47,015 bases of DNA. It comes from Deltaproteobacteria bacterium (GTDB lineage: Bacteria; Myxococcota_A; Polyangia; DRWM01; JAAZOP01). Numbering within the stretch: the stretch's first letter is position 1; each line of letters opens with the position of its first letter. Location: NCBI GenBank assembly GCA_016930215.1, contig JAFGHH010000228.1, positions 1-47,015 of the forward strand, given 5' to 3'. The notes beneath the pieces are model-generated. The model worked only from the letters and a program-made list of their open reading frames with translations. It was not told the DNA's origin and made no database searches. Of this stretch, positions 12,815 through 21,086 are shown piece after piece. Position numbers and translations under genes: made by a program.

Positions 12815-15211
12815 TCAGCACTCGCAGCCGGAAGTGAGGCAGGTCAGGCGGACGGTCAGGTCGTAGTTCCCTTCGTCGTCGAACGCCGTCGTCCCATCGA
12901 CCACCAGGATCACCCAGCCGTCGTAGCTCGCGACGTAGGCATGGTTGAACGGGTCGTCGACGTAGTCCTCGCAGAACGTCTTGGTCGTGCACGCCGTGTC
13001 GGTACAGCCGGAGTTGGTCCAGATCTGGATCGTCGTGTCCCACCAGGTGTCGACGCATCCCCAGCCCTGGTCGACCGTGATATCGATGCGCTCGCCGGTG
13101 CGCAGGAAGACCTTGTACGCGTGGTCGGCGCCGGCGTCCCAGCACGAGTCGCTGCCGTCGAAGCGGTTGTAGGCGTAGCAGGTCCTGTCCGAAATGCGGT
13201 AGCCGCCGGAGGAGGCGGCGGACGTGCGACCGATGGTCCGGGCGCCCGAGCAGCGGTCGCGGCTCTCGGAGCCGGTGGTGCAGCCCTGGATCGGGCAGAT
13301 GCAGCGGCCGGCCGGGCCGCAGACCCGCGGGGCGGTGCAGGTGCCGCAGGTCCCGCCGCAGCCGTCGTCGCCGCACTCGCGGCCGACGCAATCCGGCGTG
13401 CAGGTCGGGCAGCCGGCGAGCCCCTCGTCGATCCGGGTGTCGCAGTCGTCATCGACCGCGTTGCACGTCTCGGCCGGGAGGGCGCAGGCGGCGCCGGTCG
13501 GCAGGGCGCAGGCCGCGGTGCAGACGCCGCTGCCGGTCGAGCCGCAGGTCGTGGTGCAAGCGACCGTCGCGCCCGCAGCGCAGGGCCAGCCTTCGTCCGT
13601 CGCCCCGTCGCAGTCCTCGTCCACGCCGTTGCAGGTCTCCGCCGGCGGCGTGCACGAGGCCGGCGGCGGCAGGGCGCAGGTGCTCGAGCAGGTGCCGGTG
13701 CCGGTGCTGCCGCAGGTCGTGGCGCAGGAGACCGTGGCGCCGCGGATGCAGGCGAAGGTCTCGTCCGTCAGCCCGTCGCAGTCGTCATCGAGCGCGTTGC
13801 AGGTCTCCGCGGGGCCGCTGCACGCCGTCCCCGTCGGCAGGGCGCACGTCGCGGAGCAGAGGCCGGTCCCGGGGGTGCCGCAGGCCGTGGTGCAGGAGAC
13901 CGTCCGGCCGGCGATGCACGGGAAGCTCTCGTCCGTCGCGCCGTCGCAGTCGTCGTCGATCGCGTTGCAGACGTCCGCGGGCGGCGTGCACGCCGTGCCG
14001 GTCGGCAGGGCGCACGTCGAGGTGCAGGTGCCCGAGCCGGACGTACCGCAGGAGGTCGGGCAGGAGACGAGCTCGCCCGCGACGCAGGGGAAGGTCTCGT
14101 CGGTCGCGCCGTCGCAGTCGTCGTCGATCCGGTTGCACGACTCCGCCGGAGGCGTGCAGGCGGCGGGGGTCGGCAGCTCGCAGAGCACCGAGCAGATCCC
14201 GGTGCCGACGGTGCCGCAGGTGGTCGTGCAGGGGAGCGTCTCGCCCGGGCGGCAGGGCAGCTCCTCGTCGGTGATGCCGTCGCAGTCGTCGTCCCGGCCG
14301 TTGCACGCCTCGAGCGGAGGCGTGCAGGAGGCCGGCGTGGGCAGCTCGCAGAGCGGCGAGCAGACGCCGGTCCCGACCGAGCCGCAGCGGGTGGTGCAGG
14401 AGACCGCGGAGCCGGCCAGGCAGGGGAACCCGTCGTCGGCCGTCCCGTCGCAGTCGTCGTCGAGCCCGTTGCAGGTTTCGGCGGGCGGGACGCACTCGGC
14501 GGCGGTCGGCGGGAGGCAGAGGTCCGAGCAGACGCCCGTGCCGGCGGTCCTGCAGGTCGTGGTGCAGGCCAGCGCCTCGCCGGGCACGCACGCCTGCTCC
14601 TCGTCGGTCTCCCCGTCGCAATCGTCGTCGAGCCCGTTGCAGGCCTCCACCGGCGGCGTGCAGTCGGCGGTCGCCGGCAGACGGCACTCGACCGAGCAGG
14701 TTCCGGTGCCGGTCGAGCCGCAGGCGGTGGTGCAGGCGACCGGGGCTCCGGCCGCGCAGTCGAAGTCCTCGTCGGTCTCGCCGTCGCAATCGTCATCGAC
14801 CCCGTTGCAGCTCTCGATTCCGCTTCCGGTACACGGGTTCTCGCAGCCCGGTTCCCCGTCGATGTCGACCCATCCCGGCAGGCAGCGCAGGTAGCACGCG
14901 GACTCGAGGCACACGCCCATCGTGTGTTCGAAGCCGGCGGGACAGACGTGGCCGCAGGCCCCGCAGTTCTCGGCGTCGCTGGTCGGGTCGACGCAGCCCT
15001 CGGGGCAGGAGATCGTGCCGGCCGGACACGCGGCATCGATCGACGCGTCGTCGCCGGTCTCCGGCGCTTCGACCTCGGTCGCGGCCTCCACGTCGTCGCG
15101 GCCGTCCGCGTGCCCGTCGGACGGGCCGCTTTCGGTGGTCGCGCAGGCCGTCAGGACGAGGCACGGCGCGAGCCACCCGGGGATCCGGCGCTGCCTGCAA
15201 TCTCTCGTCAT
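12815..15211 (-). CDS. Cys-rich lipoprotein with nine MopE-type metal-binding-like repeats
   Basis: A 798-residue predicted lipoprotein with lipobox LTAC near residue 23. After an acidic linker, a Cys-rich segment (DPTSDAENCGACGHVC) leads into eight complete and one partial copies of a 56-residue unit. Each unit begins E-x-C-N-x-x-D-D-D-C-D-G and continues with a CTTTCG...GTG.C...C block, giving about seven or eight cysteines per unit. The CNGxDDDCDG motif is that of the MopE copper/calcium-binding repeat family; metal binding here is inferred from the motif. Another Cys motif (GRECGDDGCGGTCGTC) and a C-terminal domain of about 150 residues (VFLRTGERIDITVDQGWG, GWVILVVDGT) resembling pre-peptidase C-terminal domains complete it. 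GAGGAGCG precedes the ATG. It is divergent from the lamin-tail gene and probably displayed on the cell surface. Confidence 0.85.
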   Translation of the reverse strand: MTRDCRQRRIPGWLAPCLVLTACATTESGPSDGHADGRDDVEAATEVEAPETGDDASIDAACPAGTISCPEGCVDPTSDAENCGACGHVCPAGFEHTMGVCLESACYLRCLPGWVDIDGEPGCENPCTGSGIESCNGVDDDCDGETDEDFDCAAGAPVACTTACGSTGTGTCSVECRLPATADCTPPVEACNGLDDDCDGETDEEQACVPGEALACTTTCRTAGTGVCSDLCLPPTAAECVPPAETCNGLDDDCDGTADDGFPCLAGSAVSCTTRCGSVGTGVCSPLCELPTPASCTPPLEACNGRDDDCDGITDEELPCRPGETLPCTTTCGTVGTGICSVLCELPTPAACTPPAESCNRIDDDCDGATDETFPCVAGELVSCPTSCGTSGSGTCTSTCALPTGTACTPPADVCNAIDDDCDGATDESFPCIAGRTVSCTTACGTPGTGLCSATCALPTGTACSGPAETCNALDDDCDGLTDETFACIRGATVSCATTCGSTGTGTCSSTCALPPPASCTPPAETCNGVDEDCDGATDEGWPCAAGATVACTTTCGSTGSGVCTAACALPTGAACALPAETCNAVDDDCDTRIDEGLAGCPTCTPDCVGRECGDDGCGGTCGTCTAPRVCGPAGRCICPIQGCTTGSESRDRCSGARTIGRTSAASSGGYRISDRTCYAYNRFDGSDSCWDAGADHAYKVFLRTGERIDITVDQGWGCVDTWWDTTIQIWTNSGCTDTACTTKTFCEDYVDDPFNHAYVASYDGWVILVVDGTTAFDDEGNYDLTVRLTCLTSGCEC
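13409..14815 (-). repeat. Tandem array of a 168-bp coding repeat (8.4 copies)
   Basis: Unit starts fall exactly 168 bp apart (for example 14815 and 14647 on the minus strand), each coding for a 56-residue MopE-type unit. Codon-level similarity between units is high, especially around CNxxDDDCDG, which indicates duplication or gene conversion. The final unit is truncated to about 21 residues. Confidence 0.9.
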
Positions 15212-15244
15212 CTCGTGTCGCTCCTCGGCCGTGCTCTCACCGTG

Positions 15245-15272
15245 ATTGTGGCATGCCCCGTTCGGATGTCAA
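15245..15272 (-). promoter_or_regulatory. Strong predicted promoter of the MopE-repeat lipoprotein
   Basis: On the minus strand a perfect TTGACA (15267-15272) is followed after 16 bases by CACAAT (15245-15250). Transcription would begin near 15238, 27 bases before the start codon at 15211, leaving room for the GAGGAG ribosome site. It is one of the best sigma70-type matches in the window. Confidence 0.6.
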
Positions 15273-15291
15273 AGTGCGGCGCCGGCAGGCG

Positions 15292-15300
15292 TGGTAGGAT
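15292..15300 (+). promoter_or_regulatory. Extended -10 box of the lamin-tail lipoprotein gene
   Basis: TGGTAGGAT stands 18 bases before the GTG start at 15319, with CGGAGG between them. No -35 box is obvious. The same TGGTAnnnT pattern is found before several other genes here. Confidence 0.35.
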
Positions 15301-15318
15301 TCGTCCCGGAGGCACCGC

Positions 15319-16365
15319 GTGCCGCGCGACACGACTGCCGGACACAGGACGCAGCGAAGGACGCCGGCCGCCGCCGCGTTGCTGTGCGCGGCGCTCGGCT
15401 GCACGGAGCGGCCGTGGACCGACGGCCCGGCGACGTTCTCCGCCGCGCTGGAGGGCTCCGGCCTGCACGACGAGCTGCGCTCCCTGCGGGTCCTCGTTTT
15501 CGACCTGGACGAGCAGGGGTGCGTCGGGTCACGCGTCGACCGGCCCGACCTCGCACCGCTGGCCACGACCGGGCTGCTGCTCGCCGAAACGCCGTCGATC
15601 ACGCTCGACGTGCCGGCCGGTCCGCGCACGATCTACGTCGAGGTCTACCGCGATGCGGACGGCCGGGACCGCTTCGGCACCGGTTGCCTCGAGACGGTGC
15701 TGTCGAGCGGCGAGCGGCGGACGCTCACGATCCGCGTCGTCACGGACGCGACGGACGCCGACGCCGACGCCGATGCCGACGCCGATGCGGACGCGGACGT
15801 GGCCGAGGTGGAGGACCTGCCCGCCGAGGCGGACGGCGAGGTCGGCCCACCGACGGCGCTCCTGATCAGCGAGGTCGACTACGACCAGGGGACCGTGGAC
15901 TCGCTGGAGTTCGTCGAGCTGCTCAACCCCGGCCCGGTGCCCGTCGCCTGCGCCGGACTCGAGCTGTGGTTCGTGTCCGGCACGTCGGGCTCGCCCGCGC
16001 GCTACCACCGGCAGCCGTTGACCTGCGCGGCGATCGCCGCGGGCTCGTTCCACGTCGTCGGTTCGACCGCACGGCTCGCCTCGAGCTCCTGCGGGTCGAC
16101 CGAGCTGCTCCGGACCGGAGGCACCGAGCTGATCCAGGACGGGCCGGCCGACGCCGTCGCGCTGATCGATACCTCGGGCGGCGGCGCCGCGCCGATCGAT
16201 GCGGTCGCCTACGACGGCGACATCGCCGACTGGGGTGAAGGCTCCCCGGCGCCGGCCGACGACTCCGCCGAGCACTCGATCCAGCGCCATCCGGCGAGCC
16301 ACGACACCGACGACAACGGGACGGACTTCCACGTTCGCGCGCCGACCCCCTGCGCCACGCCGTAG
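15319..16365 (+). CDS. Lipoprotein with lamin-tail (LTD) domain and Asp-Ala linker
   Basis: A 348-residue protein that starts with GTG; CGGAGG lies about six bases upstream, which decides the start. The signal sequence ends in a lipobox (CAALGC), so it is probably lipid-anchored. Residues about 35-140 form a small domain (LRVLVFDLDEQGCVG, ITLDVPAGPRTIYVEVY) like the beta-sandwich domains of exported lipoproteins. An Asp-Ala run follows, then a C-terminal LTD fold (LLISEVDYDQGTVDSLEFVE, LLNPGPVPVACAGLELW, AIAAGSFHVVG, APIDAVAYDGDI). Lamin-tail domains in bacteria occur on secreted nucleases and surface proteins, where they probably mediate binding; no nuclease domain is present here. It is transcribed away from the MopE-repeat gene, and their promoters share 107 bp. 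Confidence 0.85.
   Translation: MPRDTTAGHRTQRRTPAAAALLCAALGCTERPWTDGPATFSAALEGSGLHDELRSLRVLVFDLDEQGCVGSRVDRPDLAPLATTGLLLAETPSITLDVPAGPRTIYVEVYRDADGRDRFGTGCLETVLSSGERRTLTIRVVTDATDADADADADADADADVAEVEDLPAEADGEVGPPTALLISEVDYDQGTVDSLEFVELLNPGPVPVACAGLELWFVSGTSGSPARYHRQPLTCAAIAAGSFHVVGSTARLASSSCGSTELLRTGGTELIQDGPADAVALIDTSGGGAAPIDAVAYDGDIADWGEGSPAPADDSAEHSIQRHPASHDTDDNGTDFHVRAPTPCATP
15754..15798 (+). repeat. Asp-Ala coding microsatellite
   Basis: Consecutive hexamers GAC/GAT-GCN encode about seven Asp-Ala pairs between the two domains of the LTD lipoprotein. Confidence 0.8.
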
Positions 16366-16478
16366 CCCGCGGCAGCCCGGCACCGGGGCCCACCGCATCG
16401 GCGTCCGGTGCGGACCGACCGGGGCGCAACGGATCCGGCCGGGAGCGCGATGCGTCTCGCTGCGAGGAACGACCCGGG

Positions 16479-16507
16479 TTGCGTGGTGTGGGTTCTTCGA
16501 CTACATT
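16479..16507 (+). promoter_or_regulatory. Predicted sigma70-type promoter
   Basis: TTGCGT (16479-16484), exactly 17 bases, then TACATT (16502-16507). The gene starts at 16528 after a GAGGAG ribosome site, so the untranslated leader would be about 15 bases. Spacing and both boxes are good. Confidence 0.55.
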
Positions 16508-16527
16508 GACCGGACGAGGAGTGGACG

Positions 16528-18564
16528 ATGCGGAAGCTGGTTGCGGGTCTGGTGGTGCTGACGGTCGTGGGCTGTGCGACGGACGACGCGGGATTCGACG
16601 AAGCGGACGAGTTGTTGCCGGGCGAGCTGCTCGGCAAGGAGGACAGCGCCGGGGTGGCGGGTCTGTCGGCGACGTCGAGCTACTCGGACACGCGGGCCTG
16701 GGTCGTGGAGAACCAGTGGGAGGACCGCGACACGGCGACCGCCCGTCGGGCGGGTCCGGCGTGGGGCGAGAACAGCGGTCTGAACTGGGACGAGAAGTAC
16801 GCGCGGTGGATCGGGTCGTTGCAGAAGACGGCGTCGACGACGTCGTGGGGCGACACGTTCCAGCTGACGACGCCGTTCGGCAAGTCGCTGCCGGCGCCGA
16901 AGCTCGACTGCGCGGACGTGGCGATCCTGCTGCGGGCGTCGTTTGCGGCCTGGTACCGGCTGCCGTTCTACCTGGTGGGCTACGACGGGAACCGGCGGGT
17001 GTATTTCGGGCACTTCGGCATCCGCACGGCGTCGGGCAACTGGAGCGGGATGCCGTCGTTCGCGACGGCGTACCGCGACCACTCGGAGATGGCCGCGGCG
17101 GACTACGAGCGGTCGTGGCCGCAGGACGCGAAGCTGCGGGCGCGCGGCGTGCAGACGGGCGACGACCAGCCGTTCCTGGGCGAGGGGGCGCGCACCGGCA
17201 CGTATCTCGACGAGATCCACCTCAACAAGCGCGCCGGGCACCTGATCCGGCTGATGCTGATCTACCTCGGGTCGGCCAACCTGGCGGACAGCCTCAACAC
17301 GTACAACCTGATGCCCGAGGCGCTGCGAACGGGCGACGTGCTGTTGTTCCGGCGGGCGCGCAACGGCAGCGGGCACACGATGGTGATTGTGCGGGCGAAC
17401 CGGCTGGAGGACGGTCAGCTCGAGGCCGAGGACGTGTACGGCAACCTGCCGCCGGCGCAGCCGACGTGGCAGGACGCGGCGCAGACGAAGCGCAACTTCA
17501 CGAACGACGAGGGGGGCGGTCCGACGCAGAACTCGGTCGGCGAGACCTACTCGCACATCGGCGGCGGGCTCAAGCGGTTCCGGGTGGCGAAGAACGTCGG
17601 CGGCTCCTGGACCAACTCGTGGATGGCGGCGGACGAGGCGAGCTGGATCAACGACCGCGACTACGACGCGATCGGCGCCCGCCCGGCGCAGTTCGAGGCG
17701 TTGCTCGGGCGGGTCACCCCGGCGCAGCGCCGCGACATGCTGCTGGCGATCATCGCGACCAAGCGCCAGCACCTCGAGAACTACCCGGCCTCCTGCTCCG
17801 CACGCGAGGCGCGCGAGGCGGCGTTCCGCGACCTGTGCCCGCTGATGCAGGCCGAGTTCGGCATGTCGGCCGCCGAGGTCGACCGCACCTACCGCGTGTT
17901 TGCGGACTACGTGTTCGCCGAGCTGGACTACCTGCGCAGCAAGACCTGCTGCTGGAACCGCACCACGCCGCAGATGGCGCGGATCATCCTCGACTACGCC
18001 CAGAGCCTGCAGGCGTCCGGCTGCGCCGACCCAGTGGTCTTCAAGGCCACCGCGGGCGGCTACCGGCTCTTTGCCGACCATGCCGCCGCCACCGGCCGGG
18101 CCGCCGAGTGGGTCGCCTGGAGCGAGGACGAGGCCTGCGCGCAGCGCGACGTGACGGACGACACCGAGACGGCGCACGAGTGGACCGCGTGGTGCGAGCT
18201 CGGCTCGACCCCGGTCGACCCCGGCTGCACCGAGGACGCCTTCGAGGACAACGACACGCGCGAGACGGCGCACGCGCTCGCCGCCGGATCGGTGGATGCC
18301 GCGACCTGCGGCGGCGACGAGGATTGGTACTCGTTCCGCGCCGACGGCCGGGCGCTGACGGCGACGGTGACCTTCGACGGCGCCGCCGGCGATCTCGACC
18401 TCGAGATCACCGACGCCGCCGGCGCCGTCGTCGGCTCCTCGAACGGCACCGGCGACACCGAGACCGCGACGGTGACCACCGTCTCCGGCCAGACCTACTA
18501 CGTCCGCGTCTACGGCTATCGCGGGGCGGAAGGGGCCTACGCGCTGACCCTGGCCGTCGGGTAG
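16528..18564 (+). CDS. Lipoprotein with papain-like (NlpC/P60- or CHAP-like) region and PPC domain
   Basis: A 678-residue predicted lipoprotein (lipobox VVGC near residue 16). The central part carries a Cys in KLDCADVAILLRASFAAWY, followed well downstream by GDVLLFRRARNGSGHTMVIV. This Cys...His order with the GDV...GH context is that of NlpC/P60 or CHAP-type cysteine hydrolases, so a peptidoglycan amidase or peptidase activity is possible but not proven. The segment around residues 380-545 (RDMLLAIIATKRQHLENYPA, CCWNRTTPQMARII) is helical and unrecognised. The C-terminus (EDAFEDNDTRETAHAL, DEDWYSFRADG, YYVRVYGYRGAEGAYALTL) is a clear bacterial pre-peptidase C-terminal (PPC) domain. GAGGAG precedes the ATG. 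Confidence 0.8.
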   Translation: MRKLVAGLVVLTVVGCATDDAGFDEADELLPGELLGKEDSAGVAGLSATSSYSDTRAWVVENQWEDRDTATARRAGPAWGENSGLNWDEKYARWIGSLQKTASTTSWGDTFQLTTPFGKSLPAPKLDCADVAILLRASFAAWYRLPFYLVGYDGNRRVYFGHFGIRTASGNWSGMPSFATAYRDHSEMAAADYERSWPQDAKLRARGVQTGDDQPFLGEGARTGTYLDEIHLNKRAGHLIRLMLIYLGSANLADSLNTYNLMPEALRTGDVLLFRRARNGSGHTMVIVRANRLEDGQLEAEDVYGNLPPAQPTWQDAAQTKRNFTNDEGGGPTQNSVGETYSHIGGGLKRFRVAKNVGGSWTNSWMAADEASWINDRDYDAIGARPAQFEALLGRVTPAQRRDMLLAIIATKRQHLENYPASCSAREAREAAFRDLCPLMQAEFGMSAAEVDRTYRVFADYVFAELDYLRSKTCCWNRTTPQMARIILDYAQSLQASGCADPVVFKATAGGYRLFADHAAATGRAAEWVAWSEDEACAQRDVTDDTETAHEWTAWCELGSTPVDPGCTEDAFEDNDTRETAHALAAGSVDAATCGGDEDWYSFRADGRALTATVTFDGAAGDLDLEITDAAGAVVGSSNGTGDTETATVTTVSGQTYYVRVYGYRGAEGAYALTLAVG

Positions 18565-18611
18565 CCCCCGGCGGGCGCGTCCCTTCCCCGGCCGGCCGGC
18601 CGGCGGATCCG

Positions 18612-18640
18612 GCCCGGCGTCCGGCGACCGGACGCCGGGC
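18612..18640. terminator. Perfect 13-bp hairpin between convergent genes
   Basis: GCCCGGCGTCCGG (18612-18624), loop CGA, then its exact complement (18628-18640). It sits between the convergent stops at 18564 and 18641 and abuts the second stop codon. There is no T-run on either side, so it is a stable bidirectional hairpin rather than a classic intrinsic terminator. GGCCGGCCGGCC lies just before it. Confidence 0.5.
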
Positions 18641-19306
18641 TCAATCGCAGCTGTTGTTGAGGGGTGCCGTCACCGGAACCGTGGTGTCCGCGGTCGCGGT
18701 GGCATCGACGTAGCGCGGCGCGTCGAGGCAGGAGTCGAGGTAGTCGGCGCTGTAGGTCGCGTCGGCGGCGGCGTCGCCGTCGTCGTCGAGGAACACGCGC
18801 ACCTGGACCGCGCCCGGCGACACGCACAGGTCCGCCTCGTAATGCGCGTCCGCCGGCGCCATCACGGCGCCCGGGATCGTCTGTCGCACCAGAGTCGTCG
18901 TGTCGCGCACGGCGCTGACGATCAGCGTGCCGGTCCCGTCCGCCTCGGTCGGCCAGACGATCCACGGCTGCATCGAATCGTCCGTCGCGCGGGTGACGTC
19001 CACCGCCAGGCACCCTTCACCGGCCGCGCACAGGCCGCAGCGTCCGGGGCCGGTGTCCGGCCCGGTGTCCGGCTCGACGTCCGCGTCCGCATCGGCGTCC
19101 GCATCGGCGTCCGCATCCGCATCGGCGTCCGCCCCGACGTCCGCATCCGCATCGGCGTCCGCATCCGCATCGGCGTCGGCCCCGACGTCCGCGTCGGCAT
19201 CCGCCCCGACATCCGGAACGTCCGCGTCGGTCCCGTCGTCGTCGTCCCCGCAGCCCGGAGCAACGCCCGCCAGCAACAGCACCACGACCAGCCCCGTCCA
19301 CCTCAT
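18641..19306 (-). CDS. Lipoprotein with long Asp-Ala linker
   Basis: A 221-residue predicted lipoprotein: signal sequence MRWTGLVVVLLLAGVAPGC with the lipid-attached Cys followed by Gly-Asp-Asp-Asp-Asp, which often marks outer-membrane or surface sorting. The next 60 or so residues are almost pure Asp-Ala with a few Val-Gly interruptions. The C-terminal 120 residues include Cys pairs (GRCGLCAAGEGCLAVDV) and a beta-rich stretch (DGTGTLIVSAV, GAVQVRVFLDDDGDAAADA) similar in style to small exported sandwich domains. A textbook AAAAGGAGG site precedes the ATG at 19306. Function unknown; a spacer-mounted surface domain is the likely design. Confidence 0.75.
   Translation of the reverse strand: MRWTGLVVVLLLAGVAPGCGDDDDGTDADVPDVGADADADVGADADADADADADADVGADADADADADADADADADVEPDTGPDTGPGRCGLCAAGEGCLAVDVTRATDDSMQPWIVWPTEADGTGTLIVSAVRDTTTLVRQTIPGAVMAPADAHYEADLCVSPGAVQVRVFLDDDGDAAADATYSADYLDSCLDAPRYVDATATADTTVPVTAPLNNSCD
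19078..19212 (-). repeat. Asp-Ala coding microsatellite, interrupted
   Basis: About 135 bp of GAC/GAT-GCN hexamers on the minus strand, broken three times by Val-Gly codons. It is the longest tract of this type in the window. Confidence 0.85.
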
Positions 19307-19329
19307 GCTTGCCTCCTTTTCCGGGAGGG

Positions 19330-19358
19330 CAGATAGCACGGCCGACCGGGTGGCGCAA
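19330..19358 (-). promoter_or_regulatory. Predicted sigma70-type promoter
   Basis: On the minus strand TTGCGC (19353-19358), 17 bases, then TATCTG (19330-19335). The AAAAGGAGG ribosome site and the ATG at 19306 follow at once, giving a leader of about 17 bases. Confidence 0.55.
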
Positions 19359-19415
19359 GGAACGTCCTGGAGCGGTGTCCGTTGCACTGGGAGTATCCTG
19401 CTCCGATCCCCGGCG

Positions 19416-21086
19416 TCAGGCGCCGCGTCGCGGGCGGCGAAGGGCGAGGATGCCGAGCAGCAGGACGGGGAGCGGCCACGCGCGCGACGGGCCGGTGCCG
19501 ATGCTGCAGCCGGTCGTGGCCCAGCCGTCGCTGATCCACGGCGCGTCGGGCGGATCGTCCGCGTCGGAGCCGCCGTCGGTGACCGCCGGCGGGTCGCCCA
19601 CAGGCGTGATCCGGACGGCGTCGAACAACACCAGCCGCCGGGCGGAGGACGGGTCGCCCGTGTTTTCCCCGAGCCCGACCCACTGGTCGCCGCCGGCGGC
19701 GAACACGAACGTGCCCAGGGCGACCCAGCCGGTGGATGCGGACGTGTCGAGCGGGACGGTGTCCGCGGCGCCAGCGTGAGCGATCGTGTAGACGGCGTGT
19801 CGCGTGTTCCGGTCCGCGAACCGCGGCTCCACATACACGTCCACGCGGTAGCTACCCGCGCGCTCGAGGATCAGTCGCCATTCGGCCCAGTTCTCCGGCA
19901 ACGTCGCGTCGGTGCCGTAGAGCCAGAACAGGTGACCGGCGTAGCCCTCCGGGGACTCCGGATCCCATCGCGGCGGCCCGGAGACGATGAAGCACGGGTC
20001 GAGCTCGTCGACGATCCCGCCGGCGGCGCCGATCGACAGACAGACCCCCGTTCCGCTATCGGCATCGGCGTCGGCATCCGCGTCCGCATCCGCATCCGCA
20101 TCGGCGTCGGCATCCGCGTCTGCGTCCGCATCCGCATCCGCATCCGCGTCGGCATCCGCGTCCGCGGCGCACGTGCCGCAGTCGGACGGGCAGGACACGC
20201 AGGTCTCGCCGGCATTGCAGGTCGCGTCGCCGCAACGGGGCGCCGCGGCGCTGCCGGCGAAGTCGTGGAGGTCCGCCAGCGAACCGTTGAACTCGTCGGT
20301 GTCCACCGACCCGGGGACCCCAGCCACGCTTCCGGAGTCGTCGGTCTGCCAGAACACCCAGTCACTCCAGCCGGCGGGCACGAGCGGGCAGGTGGTGCGC
20401 CAGTTGGCGACCCACAACGGCAGGTCGGAGAAGGCGGTGGAGCCGCAGACGGCGCTGTCCCAGGTGCCGACCGAGGTGTAGATGATCGGCGCCTTTCCGG
20501 TCGCCGCCCGCACGCGGTCGGTCCAGCGACGGATGTTGGTCACCACCGTGCTGCAGCTCACGCCGGACCAGTCGCAGGCCGAGCCGCAGATCGACGTCGG
20601 ACAGACCTCGACGTCGAGGACGGCGGGCAGGTCGCCGGCGCCCAGCGAGCCGACGACGTCGAGGAAGTGTTCGGCCTGGGCGGTGCCGTCCATCTTGGGG
20701 CAGAAGAAGTGGTAGGGGGCGCGGAGGACGCCGGCGCGCGCTGCCCCCGACCAGTTGGCGGAGAACCGGCTGTCGATGAAGGCCGTGTCCTGCGAGGCCT
20801 TCATGAACGCGAAGGCGATGCCGGAGTCCGCCACGCGGTCCCAGTCGATCGTGCCGTTGTGGTGCGAGACGTCGATGCCCCGAACCGTCGTGCCGTCCGC
20901 GCAGACGCGGAGGGCCAGCGTCAGCTCGCCCAGCGACGACGGGGCATCGTCGTCCTCGAGGGCGCAGCCGCCCGGCGCGACGAGCAGCGCGACCGCGGCC
21001 GCGACGACCGTGACCAGCGGGACCGCCGTCCGTCGGAGGTCCGGAGTCCGGTGCCGATCATCGGTCCTCGTGCTCTCGTTCGTCAT
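19416..21086 (-). CDS. Exported GH25 lysozyme with golvesin-like domain and C-terminal anchor
   Basis: A 556-residue protein that probably cuts the MurNAc-GlcNAc bond of peptidoglycan. The GH25 domain runs from about residue 69 (RGIDVSHHNGTIDW) to 260, with the catalytic pair in AVLDVEV (Asp158, Glu160) and the family marks LWVANW and DWVFWQ. Its FMKASQ replaces the usual FIKATEG. After a Cys-rich piece (CGDATCNAGETCVSCPSDCG) and a long Asp-Ala linker comes a second domain (CFIVSGPPRWDP, YAGHLFWLYGTD, GSYRVDVYVEPRF, RLVLFDAVRITPV), which resembles the golvesin C-terminal/carbohydrate-binding domain. The C-terminus ends in a hydrophobic helix and RRPRRGA, as in a MYXO-CTERM tail. The N-terminus has a signal sequence ending in APGGC, a poor lipobox. 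GGAAGGAGG lies before the ATG at 21086. It could serve in predation, competition or wall remodelling. Confidence 0.88.
   Translation of the reverse strand: MTNESTRTDDRHRTPDLRRTAVPLVTVVAAAVALLVAPGGCALEDDDAPSSLGELTLALRVCADGTTVRGIDVSHHNGTIDWDRVADSGIAFAFMKASQDTAFIDSRFSANWSGAARAGVLRAPYHFFCPKMDGTAQAEHFLDVVGSLGAGDLPAVLDVEVCPTSICGSACDWSGVSCSTVVTNIRRWTDRVRAATGKAPIIYTSVGTWDSAVCGSTAFSDLPLWVANWRTTCPLVPAGWSDWVFWQTDDSGSVAGVPGSVDTDEFNGSLADLHDFAGSAAAPRCGDATCNAGETCVSCPSDCGTCAADADADADADADADADADADADADADADADADADADSGTGVCLSIGAAGGIVDELDPCFIVSGPPRWDPESPEGYAGHLFWLYGTDATLPENWAEWRLILERAGSYRVDVYVEPRFADRNTRHAVYTIAHAGAADTVPLDTSASTGWVALGTFVFAAGGDQWVGLGENTGDPSSARRLVLFDAVRITPVGDPPAVTDGGSDADDPPDAPWISDGWATTGCSIGTGPSRAWPLPVLLLGILALRRPRRGA
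20054..20168 (-). repeat. Asp-Ala coding microsatellite in the lysozyme gene
   Basis: About 115 bp of almost uninterrupted GAC/GAT-GCN hexamers encode roughly 19 Asp-Ala pairs between the catalytic and golvesin-like domains. Third-position bases vary, so the run is not perfectly identical DNA. Confidence 0.85.

Noticed and set aside
13224-14894. 556-residue plus-strand Ser/Gln-rich frame opposite the same repeats
   Set aside because: Also an antisense shadow; its repeats only reflect the 168-bp units of the lipoprotein gene.
12941-15865. 974-residue plus-strand frame opposite the MopE-repeat gene
   Set aside because: It is the antisense of the tandem repeats; its periodic sequence mirrors the real gene and it has no signal peptide or known fold.
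20054-20168. Short regular repeats that might be taken for a CRISPR array
   Set aside because: The unit is a six-base Asp-Ala codon pair with no spacers, inside a coding frame. No cas genes are present.
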